Origin: Pleurotus djamor
Taxonomy: Eukaryota > Basidiomycota > Agaricomycetes > Agaricales > Pleurotaceae
Assembly: GCA_029747585.1 (NCBI GenBank)
Contig: JAPEVF010000040.1
Span: 95,208-159,207, forward strand
DNA: 64,000 nucleotides
Direction: 5' to 3'
Part shown: in pieces, positions 11,828-23,727 of the stretch
Layout of the letters: every line of letters starts with the position of its first letter
Numbering within the stretch: the stretch's first letter is position 1
Notes under the pieces: generated by a model
What the model was told of the DNA's origin: nothing
The model's input: the letters and a program-made list of their open reading frames with translations, nothing else
The model's database searches: none
Translations under genes and position numbers: made by a program

Positions 11828-14456
11828 ATGGCAGCAACACGACGTTCTCAACGCGTGAAGGCCACAGTCGCGGTTTCTGCAAAGGAAGCCGAATCTGACA
11901 CTGAAAAACTCCGTGATAAAGGCAAGGCCTCTGCTAAACGCCGCAAGGTGGCAGGGAGTGGTATGACCAGTGGCTCAGAGATCAGTCAAGTTGTCCACCG
12001 AGGCAAGGGGAAGCTGAGAAACCTGCCTCAGATGCCTCTAGATATACTCTTCGAGGTCTGTGCCTTTCTCCAGCTTGCTGGCCCGTATCTAACCCTCGGA
12101 CATATGATTCAGATCTTTGGGTTTTTGACCCCTTTCGACCTACTACGTCTAGCGCGAACGACGAAGGATTTTAGGTCATTTATAATGAAGCGTTCATCCA
12201 TTTCCTTGTGGAAGACTGTCTTCGGAAACACGTCCGATATTCCAGACCAACCCGAGGGCGTGTCAGAGCCCGCATGGGCCAACTTCGTATTTACCAACCA
12301 CTGTTTCGTACGCACTGTCCAACTTTACGTGCTTATTATGCCTATTCACTCTCTTTTAGGAATGCCTCAGTCCTCGAGCTTCGCATACCCTCGCTGCTCA
12401 CTGCGTTAGATATTGTAAACGCTGCATCACTAACAAGTGAGTTGATATTGGACATTTCATAAATATCACCTTGATAATCTTCGTGGCATACAAGGGTCTA
12501 TTTCAAACCTCTATCCAACGCCAATGTTCTTCGGCACTTTCCTAGGTCTCTGATTCCATCCCAAGCCATCTTCACGTACAACTTGCCTTGTAGTTCAGGT
12601 ATTTTCTGTTATCTTTACTGCCTTTTTTCGCTGAATCGTTAACATTCTTCGAGGCCGCTACCGCACAAAGTCGGCCTGGCTCCAATCGGAGTTCCAGGAA
12701 TTCCTCGAGAAATACATACAACTCGACCATGATGCTCAGACTGAATTCGTACGTGCGCGTAGCCAACATGTAGATCTGTTGAAGGCCGTCAGTCCTCATT
12801 TTGTCCCTTGTAACCTGCTGACTCAGGCAACCAACCCAGCGCGAGATTGACTACAACAACTGGGATTTCAGCAGGCAATGTATTCGAACTGGCGAGCTCG
12901 TTCGTGTTCGTGCCACTCGATTAGACCTGTAACCAAGTTTCGTTTCCCGTTTAATCTGTGTCGTGCTCACAGCTTGATTTTTAGAATTGAGAAGAAACTC
13001 ATTGAGCTGGGTCTGTCTCTCCTCTCTTCTTCCCATTCCAGCAGCTTATGCGTACTTCGAAGGCTGGAGCCATGAGCTAACAAACATGACCGTGTCTCAG
13101 TCGACTACATTGAAGGGACATCCGGCTGTCAAAGTTAACAGGCCGTTGACTGACCGAAGTGAGTCCTTGCTATTCTATATATGTGCAGCTCCTCATTGCT
13201 ATCATATGAAGCTTGGAAGAAGATCGAACCACAACTTGTCATATTGCTGGAACAATTTCGTACCCAACGACTGGAAAGGGAACGGGCAGAAATTGTGAAA
13301 ACCCGTCGACGTACTTTTGCCTCCGCCGTCTGGAACTACACATCGACCCAACCCATCGACGCCATCCTCCCTTCTGCCGCTGACTTGTATCTCCTCGAGA
13401 GCTTTGAGCCTTTCAAGAACATCATCGAAGAAGCGCCAAATGAAACAGACGTCCCCCTTTCGACTTTTGATGAATTCTTTGCTGAGATGCCTCGCCATTG
13501 CGAAGATTGGAAACAAGCATGCGCGGCATACCTAGCCACAATTCTTCGATCGTCTGAGCCTAGCTTATTCAACGAAAATATGTCTCCCCTAGACATTGTT
13601 TCGCTGGCTAAGACTGTCTCTCGATGCAAATTTTGCTCCTCAGCTCTGACCTACCCTGGTATACTCATCCATCCATGCTTCCGCAGGCGATCGCATATAT
13701 TATTGTTCCTGGCAGTCTCAGTCAGCCTATAATGGATCTCGAAGTCCCCCGGTGGTTAGGGCTAGCCCCTGCCCTCATTTCCCAAGTATCTGCCCTCGAG
13801 GTTGCGCACATAATCAGGGCCTGTGGATTCGACCCTGAGACAGCTACTTACGAGGAACTTGACAATGCGGATATCTGGCTGCTCGGGACCAAGCATGGAA
13901 TCGCTGAAATCTCCCATGTCATGCGTTGGAGACGCGCTTTAATGGCGGTAGGGAAACTGTAAATCGACTTTGCTTGGACTCCTCACATTTAACGACTTCT
14001 TCGTCCAGATATCTGCCACGCATGAAGAAGCCAGTCTAGATATCTACTATGATGACCTCCTGGACAAACCGTATACATGGTCCCGGGTAACGGACGAAAC
14101 CCTCATAGAAACGTGTAATGCCGGAGAACTGGCATTCTACGCCGAAGACAGATTATACGCTCGCTCGTCTATCTGCGCCCATTGTTCTGAGAAAGTCGAA
14201 CCGGGCCAGCTAGTGCCCCATATGAAAGGGTATGTCTATCCTCTGCTCACTATCCCAGAGCTCGCGCTGATGTTATTGAATCAGTCACAATCCCGACCTA
14301 GAATTACAGCGCTCCGATTTTCGTTTGACTCCAGATCACCGTTTGATGGATTTCTACTGTCATTCTCTAGACAGCGGGGGCTCGGCCAATGATGTTTCGG
14401 ACAATGAGGACAATGAGGATTCCACACCTGGGTTTACATTTTCATTCCGTTTCTAA
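11828..14456 (+). CDS. F-box protein with Cys/His-rich C-terminus, family C copy 1 (diverged; likely one frameshift)
   Basis: Most diverged of four family C genes. Basic N-terminus, then the F-box LRNLPQMPLDILFE joined to IFGFLTPFDLLRLARTT. Next come the shared C-X2-C block VRYCKRC, a GRYRTK segment, and the C-terminal CKFC and CAHC pairs, which resemble zinc-binding knuckles. Exon order matches the other copies; the acceptor at 12846 (CCCAG before CGCGAG) reproduces their exon 6 start. The C-terminus instead ends in NDVSDNEDNED, not a proline run. Between CKFC (~13,630) and MDLEVPRW (~13,730) the frame changes by two bases with no plausible intron, so an indel lies near 13,660-13,720. This is either a mutation or a base-calling error. 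It lacks the promoter block found upstream of the other three copies. Confidence 0.72.
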
Positions 14457-14694
14457 AATAAAAGTTCACCATACTCATTATCCTCTTGATACATTAAATC
14501 TAATTTTACATCTAAGATATAAACAGCATTGCGACTTGATCCCTGCTGAATTGTTTTTCGTCTCAAGGACCCCTCACCCCTAAGACTGGCCCTGTAGGCT
14601 ACCCTGGAGCGCCGCGAGTCGCACTGCAACATAATCGCGAACAGCGCGAACTCAAACGAGACCCAAATTGCCCAAACCCCTCCCAGACCCGACA

Positions 14695-16421
14695 ATGAAA
14701 AACGTTGAAAAGGGTTCAAAGAAGGTCAGTACATTCACTGCTCTTGTTGCAACCTTCGGATGGGACTAACTTCTCTTCCCATTCCAACTACTTGGTCACG
14801 CTTTCAGCGGTCTGAAGTGGTCTTTCCGTCATCGGCCGTGACCAGACTCCCTGCGGAAATTTTGCTACAAATTCTCACTGAAGCCACTACCCCCAAGCAC
14901 TTCTACGATTCCAAACACGTCTCAGTGTCGGTTGCGCTCCATGTCTGCAAAGGTTGGAGACGGGTCGCGTTCAACATTCCCTCACTATGGCGCCCCGTGG
15001 ATGTCTCCAACGTAACTACCCATGAACTGGAACTGACTGGCCCCCTGCCATCTTTGCTGCGCGTAACGTGTTCGAAATGGACAATAGCCAATATCCGAAC
15101 CTGGTCAACTTCTGTGTTGGAAGTTATTCAGCGCATTTGGGAATTGGAACTTCTCAACATCCCTTCAACGCCAGTATTTGACGCCCTCTCCCTTCACATT
15201 GACCGTCCGGCCTCAGAATTACGCGTTCTGCGCGCGTTCATAAACGTCCCAGCTCGGAAACCGTCGAAGGGAAGGAAGACCAAGGCCAAGGTGCCCCCAT
15301 GGGATCAAATGGGCCGCTTCATGGATAGGTCTATGCCTCATCTACGCATCGTTGAACTCAATAACTTCCCCATCCTCCCTTGGAGCCCCGACAAACCTCC
15401 CTCCTTTTCAAATCTCACGTCCTTGTCCTTGAGAATGTGGTACAACTCTGACCATGCGAACTTCTCGCAACTCGTGCCTTCGTTGAAGGCTTCTTCAACA
15501 TCCCTCACCTATCTCAGCCTTTTCAACGTCATTCCTGACATGGGTGCCGAAGTCAGCGCTGGCCTAGTCAGGCTGCCTTTCTTGAAGGTACTCTCGATCA
15601 CCACCAATGAATCCGACGCGACGCTGATTGCGCGGTTGCTACAAATCCCACAAAAGACGAGGATCACGTTGTCGTCTAAAGATGTGGACCTATCGTCCAT
15701 AAATCCGGACGATATCATACAAATTTACGAGCGTAGTTATCTCGATGCCCCTCCCCTCAAACGCAGGAAGATTGGACAAACCCTCAGTGTCCATGTCTCC
15801 AAGGACTTGATCACGGTCGAATCAATCCCCAATGCTTCCTTATCTCTTCGCGGCTGTTTTTCGCAGACGGATTATTCAGCCATATTGCTCGACCTCGCAC
15901 TCCGACTCTGTAGTATCCTTCCGTCTCCCCAAGTAGCGAATTATACATTTGGAATCGCTTCTATGGATTGCGATTGGAGCGCCTTCTTGCGAAATTTGGA
16001 CTACACTTGGTACTTGACTATCCTTAACATACCATTGGCGCCATTTCGGAAGTTTATGCAAAAGTGCGAACTTGGAAGCTTTGCCCCAAAGTTGCAGGAG
16101 CTCCAAATCAACATTGACATGCAAGAAGACGCCGACAGCTTTGAAGACGAAGATGCTGCGACTGATGCTCTTCGCGACGCCATCATCTCTCTCCGTGGAC
16201 ACTTGCGTCGTCATACCCAATCCTATAAATCCATCACAACCGTCGGGTTCCACGCCGAATCTTTTTCTTCCGATGAATTCCGGCGCCATTTCGTGGACCC
16301 AGAGACGGATTTTGAATGGACCCTTGAGGGTTACAGCTCAGTTGAGGGTACTCGAGGATGGGCTTCCAGGGTGAAGTTCGAATTGGGAGGTGTAGACACG
16401 GACGTAGACTCAGATGATTGA
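14695..16421 (+). CDS. F-box/LRR-like protein, family B copy 2
   Basis: Paralogue of the gene at 9,756-11,406, on the opposite strand. Exons 14695-14724 and 14808-16421 give 547 residues. The first exon encodes only MKNVEKGSKK. The F-box is VTRLPAEILLQIL followed by ALHVCKGWRRVAFNIPSLW. Shared with copy 1 are LLNIPSTPVFDALSLHIDRP, a FMDRSMPHLR block and FPILPWSPD. The C-terminal third is rich in Asp and Glu (DMQEDADSFEDEDA) and ends VDTDVDSDD. The leucine pattern again suggests degenerate LRRs. A start at 14,760 without the first exon is possible, but that frame lacks a donor and would add residues unlike copy 1. Confidence 0.82.
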
Positions 16422-16712
16422 TCCAGTTGAGTAAGAAGTTTTACTTCGCTAGGAATCCAAGAATGCCCGAGTCAGCGTACTGGTGCATCACGAACCCAGT
16501 TTCTCTAAGCGTGCTGCTTTCTTTTTGGAATGTATTTGCGAAGTAGCTTAGGTTTCGGTATATTCCATGTGTTCTTTTTTCATCAGAGCCTTGCCGCCTC
16601 TTCCGTTACACAAATGACTCGATCTAATGCAATTTGACTCTCACCATGTCCCGGCGCCTCGACAGGCAACTGTTTCTTCCCTACTTCGATCACCCACCGG
16701 ACTTCCGCTCAA

Positions 16713-18226
16713 ATGCCCAAGTCATCCCCTTCCTTCCCTCCAGAACTATGGCTTCAAGTATTCAATAACTTGACGGTCGAAAGGTTCCCTATGAAGGACC
16801 TTGATTTTAAACTTTTACGTTGCAAAAATCCATTTCGGATTTGTCGTAAAATCTATCCTTCCCAGCCAGTGCGTATCTTCCAAGCGAACAAATTCAAGCA
16901 GCCGACTCATTAGTGCTTTACCATACCCAGTGGATAGCCCGTTCCCTCTTGCTTGTCTGCAAATCCTGGAACTTGGCCACCAAACCCTTGCTCTATGACA
17001 CTATCTTCCTCCGGAAGGCATCTCAGATTAAGGCTCTAGCATCACTGCTGAAGGAACAAAGTACACACAGCGACCCGGACCATCCAAGCGTAGGCTCTTG
17101 GATAAAAAGAATCATCATCATGATCAGCGATCCGAATGATCGACTCGCTTCTGAACATTTCGATGGATTGATGTCCTCCTCCCGAAACCTCACCTCTCTG
17201 CATGTCGTCATGCATCTTCCCGATGAAATCACCAAGTACGAGTACCCCAATCTACAAACCTTCCTCCCAGGTATATTACTAGCAGCGCCCACGCTCCGAA
17301 TTCTGAATCTCGCCGACTGTATCTACACCGCCCAAGAACCCGCCATCTCGAACGAATTTTTTGAACAGATGACTGCTTTGCGCGCGCTGCGATGTGATAG
17401 CCAGGTTCTTCTGGATAAACTACAACCACTGGAATATTTATCCGTTCAAGCATGGACACTTCGGAAATTGAAACATAACAATCCCTCGATTCAGGAGTTG
17501 TTCATACGGGAGGCTATGGTGTTCCCTCTGTCCTACTCCCCAAACGAGCATCTTCGTCGACTCAATCTTGACATCACTTATGGCATTCACACCGACGGAC
17601 GGCAGTCCTCAGATGACGGGGAAGAGGATCAGGCTGACACCAGTCCTGTCGTGTCTGGTCGCGATCTGGAAGGTCGTGCCTCGGAGGAAGATGACAAGGA
17701 TGTGGTTGAACAAGTCAACCACCTATTTGGCTTGGAAGTTCTTGGTGGCCCCGACTCTGACTCCGAAGATGTGTCCAGTCCCAGTGAAATGTCTGCCGCG
17801 AGCTTGGAGGTTGACACAATTGTCTCGGACTCAGACGCTGGAGGTGCATATAATTGGGGTCGCGGGGACTTCCAGACGGAGGCTCTCGATCTCCTCCCAC
17901 CAACCGTGACATATCTATCCCTTGTTTTTGGACGTTGGAGGGATTTGCTCGGACATCTTCAGCGCCTGCCTGCGACGGTGACTCACCTTGGTTTGGAGGC
18001 GGGTACAACCCACTGCAAGGACAAATCGTATCGCCCCCTCATCGATATCTGCCGGGATCTCCTCGCGCCTGGGCTCGCCGTTGTGCAGCTGAACCATTGG
18101 CAAACATGCGTTGATCTCCGAACCCGTCATGCGGGCTTCTTGAAAGAACTTGTTGAGGTTTTGAGGAATAAGAATGTTGATTTGTTGGATGCAGAGGGAG
18201 CTGTCATGTCCAACACAATTTCATAG
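16713..18226 (+). CDS. F-box/LRR-like protein, family A copy 2
   Basis: Close paralogue of the gene at 8,083. Exons 16713-16868 (156 nt, as in copy 1) and 16931-18226, 483 residues. The F-box is SFPPELWLQVFNNLTVERF joined across the intron to SLLLVCKSWNLATKPLLYDT. Long stretches are near-identical to copy 1, including GSWIKRIIIMIS and MTALRALRCDS. The acidic central insertion is present but shortened (GEEDQADTSP, EEDDKDVVEQ), so length variation between copies is concentrated in this disordered loop. The C-terminus carries AVVQLNHWQTCVDLRTRHAG. Same strand as copy 1, about 8.6 kb downstream, with B, C and B copies between them. Confidence 0.86.
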
Positions 18227-18521
18227 GGCTATCGGACAAGTAGCGGACATACGCCAAAGCCTGTCGCTGTACCACCGGGGTGGTCACTCCCCGGGAGGTA
18301 TACTTTGTGCCGCCTTCAAAACAAGTTCAAGTTCACCGTCAACAGCTCCTGGGGTCCTTGGTCCCTTTTTCCTCGCCCTCAAGCCACTGGGTCACGAAAT
18401 AGAGTGTGTATCTGGTTTATGTTGGACCGGGAGTCGTCGCTCTATGTATAATTGCGCCGCAGGTCTAGTGTACAAATCCATTCATATAGAGTACCATACT
18501 TTGTCCCAACCGTAGCAACTA

Positions 18522-19874
18522 TCATGGGTTTACAACCTTCCCCTGCCAATCCAACAAATCCAGGTTCCTCGCACGTAGTTCATTCTTCAGTGAAAGAAAT
18601 ATCTGTGGATGATGGTCCGGAAGATCGGCAAATGTTTGTCCATCCTTAAGTTGGATGCCAGTCATCGAGTCGCCCGTGACCAACTTACAAAAACCCAGAA
18701 GGCGGCGATACAAAGGACGTGATATACGGGTGTGTCGCTCCGATGCCAAACTGAGGACGACGACACTGGGTGGTAAAATCATGGCTGCTTCATGCTGATC
18801 CTCCCAACCCTCATAGGACAGTGTGAGGTGGGTAACATTGGGAAAGTGGGAAGCAAATGTGGGTCGTAGATCAACTTCCGCTTCAGTTTCCCTCGGAGTC
18901 AGGTCTGTAAGGTGGAACGTCAAATGCGTGAGGGAGGAGAATTTCTGGACGCCTTGAGTTGTACAGAAATAATGATAATCTCGCAGTGAGAGTTCTTTGA
19001 CAGAATCAGGTGAGAATAGGCGGTGAGCGCAGGGGGAGCGTAGAGTGGTTAGAGGGAGATCAATGAAAGAGGATTGGAGTCTAGGAGGCTCTGAAGACGG
19101 TGTGGTGGTACTGTCTTCAGGCTCGATGTACGTGATATGCCCGCATGAGGCAACTCTGAAAGCCTTGAGCGAAGTCATCCGCCCGAAAAANGGACCCCCA
19201 GCTCAAGGGGGNTCATCAATATTCTGGAGGCATCCTCAGAGCCGGGTATATTCAGAACTTGGATCCTCGATGCATGGATCGGGGATGATAGATGTGCCAG
19301 AAATATTTCTGAAGGGTGGATGGAGGCGGAGAGGGGTACGCGATTGTCGTAATCAAGGAATGCAAAAGTTGTTAAAAGGTGGAAAGAGATGAGATTGGGA
19401 CATTGATGAATGAGAGATGCAAGGACCCTGTAGTCGACTGCGCCTCCATAGTGCGAGGGGAACGCGAAGATGAGTCGCTTAATCCAGAATCCAACACGCT
19501 GGATCGCTGGATCGGCCTTTTCGTTGTGAGAGACCGGACGATGATGAAAGAGGTTTGATTCAAAATACTCCAGCTTGGGCATGCTGGTTACGCAGATGGT
19601 TCCATATAGGATTGGAGTAGCCATAGAGTTCCAAAGTTTACAAACGCGAACTACATTCCGTGTGGTCGCCTTTCAATGAATCCCATTCAGCGGTCAGTAG
19701 ATTGTAGGTTGTAAACTCGATTGAACCACTACTTACTAGATGACGCTGATTCAGTGTGAATGCGAGTTTCCTTGGTGTGCTGCTCCTTAGGAGCTGCATA
19801 TCCAAGTCATCGCAGAAATCCGTCGTGTGGTGCAGAATGATCAGCCATAGCTCTGGAGGAAGCGACATGTTCAT
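18522..19874 (-). CDS. F-box/LRR-like protein, family D
   Basis: F-box protein distantly related to family A. Exons 19874-19737 and 19669-18522. The F-box start is MNMSLPPELWLIILHHTT; the second half is TTRNVVRVCKLWNSMATPILYGT, with the phase-0 intron in the same place as in family A. Two N characters, at 19,191 and 19,212, break the frame as written. Leaving both out gives 1,284 coding nt, a single open frame of 427 residues that passes through SRILMTPLSWG into MTSLKAFRVASCG, which aligns with the MTALRALRCDS block of family A. I therefore read the gene as intact. The C-terminal LLDWQGKVVNP resembles the LIDWEGVLMK end of family E. Confidence 0.78.
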
Positions 19875-20155
19875 CAAGCGCCCACGCGACGAAGAGTTCC
19901 AAGTTGATGGACGTAAGGGGCTAGCCGATTAGGCCCCCTGTTCACTAACCAATGACCTACGAAACCTTGCGAAGGGGATAGCAGAGGACCTCTTGTCATA
20001 GAGGCTGGTACTACTGGGAGACTAGTTGAGCTGGTCAACCAGCCACGAGAATTCCAAGCGAAAGGGTATGTACTCTACAATCTTCAATATATAAGCATAG
20101 ATAGGATCGGGCAAGATAGATACTTGTGAGGGGGGTGCCTTCACCATTCCACTTC

Positions 20156-22748
20156 TCAGCTCGTCTCAGATATGGGCGGCGGCGGCGGAGGACGTTCGAC
20201 GCTCAGTGAAAACAGCAACGAAGAGGAAATATCAGGAAACATCTTGAAATCAGACATCGCCAACACTATGGGTTCTTCAGGTTTATGTCTATTCCCATGA
20301 AAAAGATTATAAGCAAGGTGAGTTAGAACGGGTACGGTTCGTACGAAGAAACACAGAAAAACTAACATTTTCATATGCTCTTTGAGCGAGCCTACAACCA
20401 TTTCGGAGCAGTGTGCACAGATGAATGGGTGCAAATGCGACTTCGTTTCGTAAAAGTCCAACTCTGCGAGATCATAGGCTGTGATGAGGGATTCGTCGGT
20501 GACGAGTGTGTATGTTCCAGGGGTGGATCTTCCGTGCGAATACATGGTTATAGAGTGCATCTGACGGGACATGATTAAGTTATAGATGAATAAAAACAGG
20601 CAACTACTCACCGCTCTCCTCCAACGCACGACCATAGGGTTAGTAAACGAACGGTCGACTATCAACCAGTGGTCGCCGGCGTCTGCAACTTCCTTCGTAA
20701 CGGTTTCTGGATCAAAACCACATGCTTGCAAGACTTTCGAAGTCACATCCGCCGGTACCAACTTCAGAATGTAGCGGAGTGTTTGGGTCCAAGGGGAGGA
20801 ATTGAGATCCCGCATAGCTTGAGTAGACCGGGAATCGTACGGCAGTGGCTCACGGAGACATTGGTGGCACAGCATATTGGGGTAAACAATGGCTTGATCA
20901 CAGTAAGTGCATTTAAACACCGTTCGGGCGAGTCGCAGAGTCGACTCATCGAACGTAACGGGAGGGTCGGCCTTTTTGATGGAGGCATCGTCATTGGCGA
21001 AGTCGATCAATTGAGACGTGCAAAGTGTTTTCCACTCCTCGCAGTACCGGGGCATCTCTGCGAGAAGGTCACCAAAGTTCGAAGCCGAGTATTGAACCTC
21101 GTTGGGGTCTTCTTCGATACTAGTCTTGACAGGCGCAAGGCTCTCCAGGAAGTACAGATCGCCAGCGGAGGGGAGGATGCTGTCTGGCGGTTGACTCGAA
21201 TTATAGTTCTTAACCACTTCAGCAAAAATCTGGCGACGTTTCTTAAGGACGGCGGCTCGCTCCTTCTTCAAGCGCTCTTCGCGGAATTCCTCCATTAGCG
21301 GCACAATTTCGGGTTCAATCTTGTTCCACACTAGGGATGCATTGAACAACAGTCCGGGTGAATGAGATGAAGAGCTCACTTCGGTTGGTCAAAGGTCGCG
21401 ACACCTTAACATTTGGAAGCTGCTTCAGGATATTGATTTGGAAGGGTTCAAGGGTTTCTAGCTCTGAGGCCCAACCTAGTTAATTTACACGAGGTTGAGC
21501 AACGAGCAAAGAAGTCCTCGAGAATGATGACAAACCCAAGTCGGACAACTTTTGTTGGATGCTATAATGGGAGTGTATGAGTAACATGCATCTATCAGAG
21601 CGCGAGTAGACATACGCTTCAAATCGAGCCGCACGGATGTCGTCACGCTCTGCACTGCGTTCGTCTTGTTTCTCCGCCAACCATTTTTTATATACCGGTA
21701 TGCGCTAGATCAACCCCATCAGCACAAACACCAGTCATAAGGGAATAGCACCCCCACCTGACCCATAAGGCGGAAATGTTCTTGACGCCGTTCTAAAAAG
21801 GCTTTCCTTTCTTCTTCATTCTGACGAACCTTTTCATAACCTTGCACAAAGTCGTCAAGATCAGTAAGAAGGGAGAAAGTAATGATACGGAGGCCGCGGC
21901 GGTAGCGTCCTAGAGCAATAATCAAAAAAAATTGTAGACAATGGAACGAGATTGAAGTACTTGAGGAAAAACCAGGGGTCAAGGGATAGTACTGGTAGGC
22001 GACATACGTGCGGGCGTCGTACGAACTTATGCCTAAGCTTAGCAGCTTTGCGGCAACATCGCCATCCTTTAGGTTAAGCAGCCTACACACGAGTAAGATC
22101 ATTGACGCCACCGATAACGGAAAATGAAGATACATACTTAGCAGAGACACAACGCTTGCAAAATCGAACATAATGACCTGCGAAAGTATGCGAAGGTCGG
22201 GGGCTGTGGCATTGCTAAAGGCCAAATAGTAAGACTCCGTCAAACCGATGGAGGGGAAGGACTTCGCACATAGCAGTTGTTGGTGAACAGGAAGTTCGCC
22301 CAAGCAGGCTCAGATATATCATCAGGCTTCTCGGGTGTGCCAGGTACATTATCAAACACAGTCTTCCAAAGCGAGATCGCCGACCGCTTCATCAAAACCG
22401 AGCGAAAATCCTTCGTCGTACGCGCCAGACGAAGTACATCTAAAGGGGTTAAAAACCCAAAAATCTGGATCACCGCGATATGAACACAGAAGAGAACGTG
22501 CCAGACAGGTAGCTGACCTCAAAGAGGATGTCCAGTGGCATTTGAGGCAGATTCCTCAGCTTTCCCTTGCCTCGTGGTACGACGCGCTTAGTCTCCCCAT
22601 CGGCCGGGGCGACTTTGCGGCGCTTTGCAGGCTTTGCCTTATACTGTGTGTCGCCTTCGGCTTCCACATTCGGAGATCTAGGATCTTCCATCTGAGGAGG
22701 CTCTTCCGCAACGCGTTTGAGTCGGTCGGAACGACGGACGTTGGACAT
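20156..22748 (-). CDS. F-box protein with Cys/His-rich C-terminus, family C copy 2
   Basis: Reverse-strand member of the recent C trio. First exon 22748-22518 begins MSNVRRSDRLKRVAEEPP and ends in the F-box LRNLPQMPLDILFE, joined to IFGFLTPLDVLRLARTTKD. Later blocks: VRFCKRC, GRYRRG, a basic WLAEKQDERSAERDD segment, QQKLSDLG, MWNKIEPEIVPLMEEF, CTYCDQAIVYPNMLCHQC and FICAHCSEM, ending in PPPPPPISETS. Exon order follows copies 3 and 4 and I found no disabling change. The paired Cys/His motifs may bind zinc; this is inference. Upstream, 22787-22831 carries the inverted copy of the promoter block seen before copies 3 and 4. The gene lies 3' of a family E fragment on the same strand. Confidence 0.83.
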
Positions 22749-22786
22749 GGTGGTCAGGAAGAAACCAAAGCGCGTTCAAACTTTAG

Positions 22787-22831
22787 TGACTCAGGTGACA
22801 GGTCACTTTATTGGACCCTGCAACTCACGTG
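22787..22831 (-). promoter_or_regulatory. Conserved family C promoter block, copy 2
   Basis: Reading away from the gene on the plus strand: TGACTCA at 22787-22793, the palindrome GTGACAGGTCAC at 22795-22806, a TTTATTG element, and CACGTG at 22826-22831. Order and spacing match the blocks before copies 3 and 4. It ends about 40 bp from the start codon. Confidence 0.6.
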
Positions 22832-22984
22832 AGGGCCGCGTTGGGTTTCTCAGTCTTTCAGAATTCAATCCAGGTTCGCTTGGCATTTTTACCTCCTCAA
22901 AGTGCTACTTACAGACACTTAGGTGGAACGTGAGTATGCTTTGAAGGATAGGTGTACGCGACTCGTTATCCGGAATTCCAACAA

Positions 22985-23605
22985 TGGTGATCGTGAATAA
23001 GTACATCCGTCGACCGACATGCCATAAGGAGGGATTCTTTGTTAAAATCGATAAACACGGAGGGGGAGGCTCGTATGAGGGCGTGGGCATGGAGGAAGAG
23101 AGTGCGAAGCTACTCCATCGAAGCTCCCTCCCACAGTCAATCAATTTGTCTACATTCCTCGCCCGTAGGATCAACAAGAGCCTCATCAAAACATCGGGGT
23201 GACGCGTGCGGAGATCCTGCCCGTCATCCCAATGCAACAACTGGACTCTGTCCAGCGCAGTGGCTTCGACGGCTTCAAAGAAGGGCACGAGTGCAAGGTG
23301 AATTTGATCCCTAGCAATTCGTTTGCTTCGGAGGAATTTAGGTTGGGCTCCCCACGCACACCTGGCTGTCTTTGAGATGAAAATTCGGGGGTCGCATGGA
23401 AAGCGATCAAGGTGGGAGTCGGGACAGCACGATATCAACTGGTGAAATTCTGAAATCCTGCCCCATCTCGACTAGGACATCCTCGGTGAGCACGAAAATG
23501 ATACGCTTCACCAAATTCCCCAGATGTTGTCCCAGACAGAGTTGAGCGTTGCGTTAGCCAGTCTGAATTGCGATACCGTCTTTTTGGCATGGACGCACCG
23601 ACTTC
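22985..23605 (-). pseudogene. 3' half of a split family E F-box gene
   Basis: On the minus strand this segment matches the second half of the gene at 33,100-34,356. It starts near 23,600 with a relic of SQLRLATETL, continues through a VKRIIFVL-like stretch broken by frameshifts, and ends in FFEAVEATALDRVQLLHWDD and LLLILRARNVD. The match runs past the stop codon into the 3' flank: the GTAGCTTCG...CTCTT and CCCCTCCGTGTTTAT segments at 22,985-23,130 are also found at 34,354-34,420. Multiple frameshifts show it is not functional. Its upstream limit coincides with the downstream limit of the 5' fragment at 25,775-26,047. Confidence 0.72.
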
Positions 23606-23727
23606 GAAGACCAAAAGAGGTGGATATGGCGCGAAGAACGATCAAGGTAAACCGATATTTAGTATACAATTATTAGGGATGAGACGGAATCGACCATGCA
23701 ATGAACAATATCCAAGCGACCACAAAA

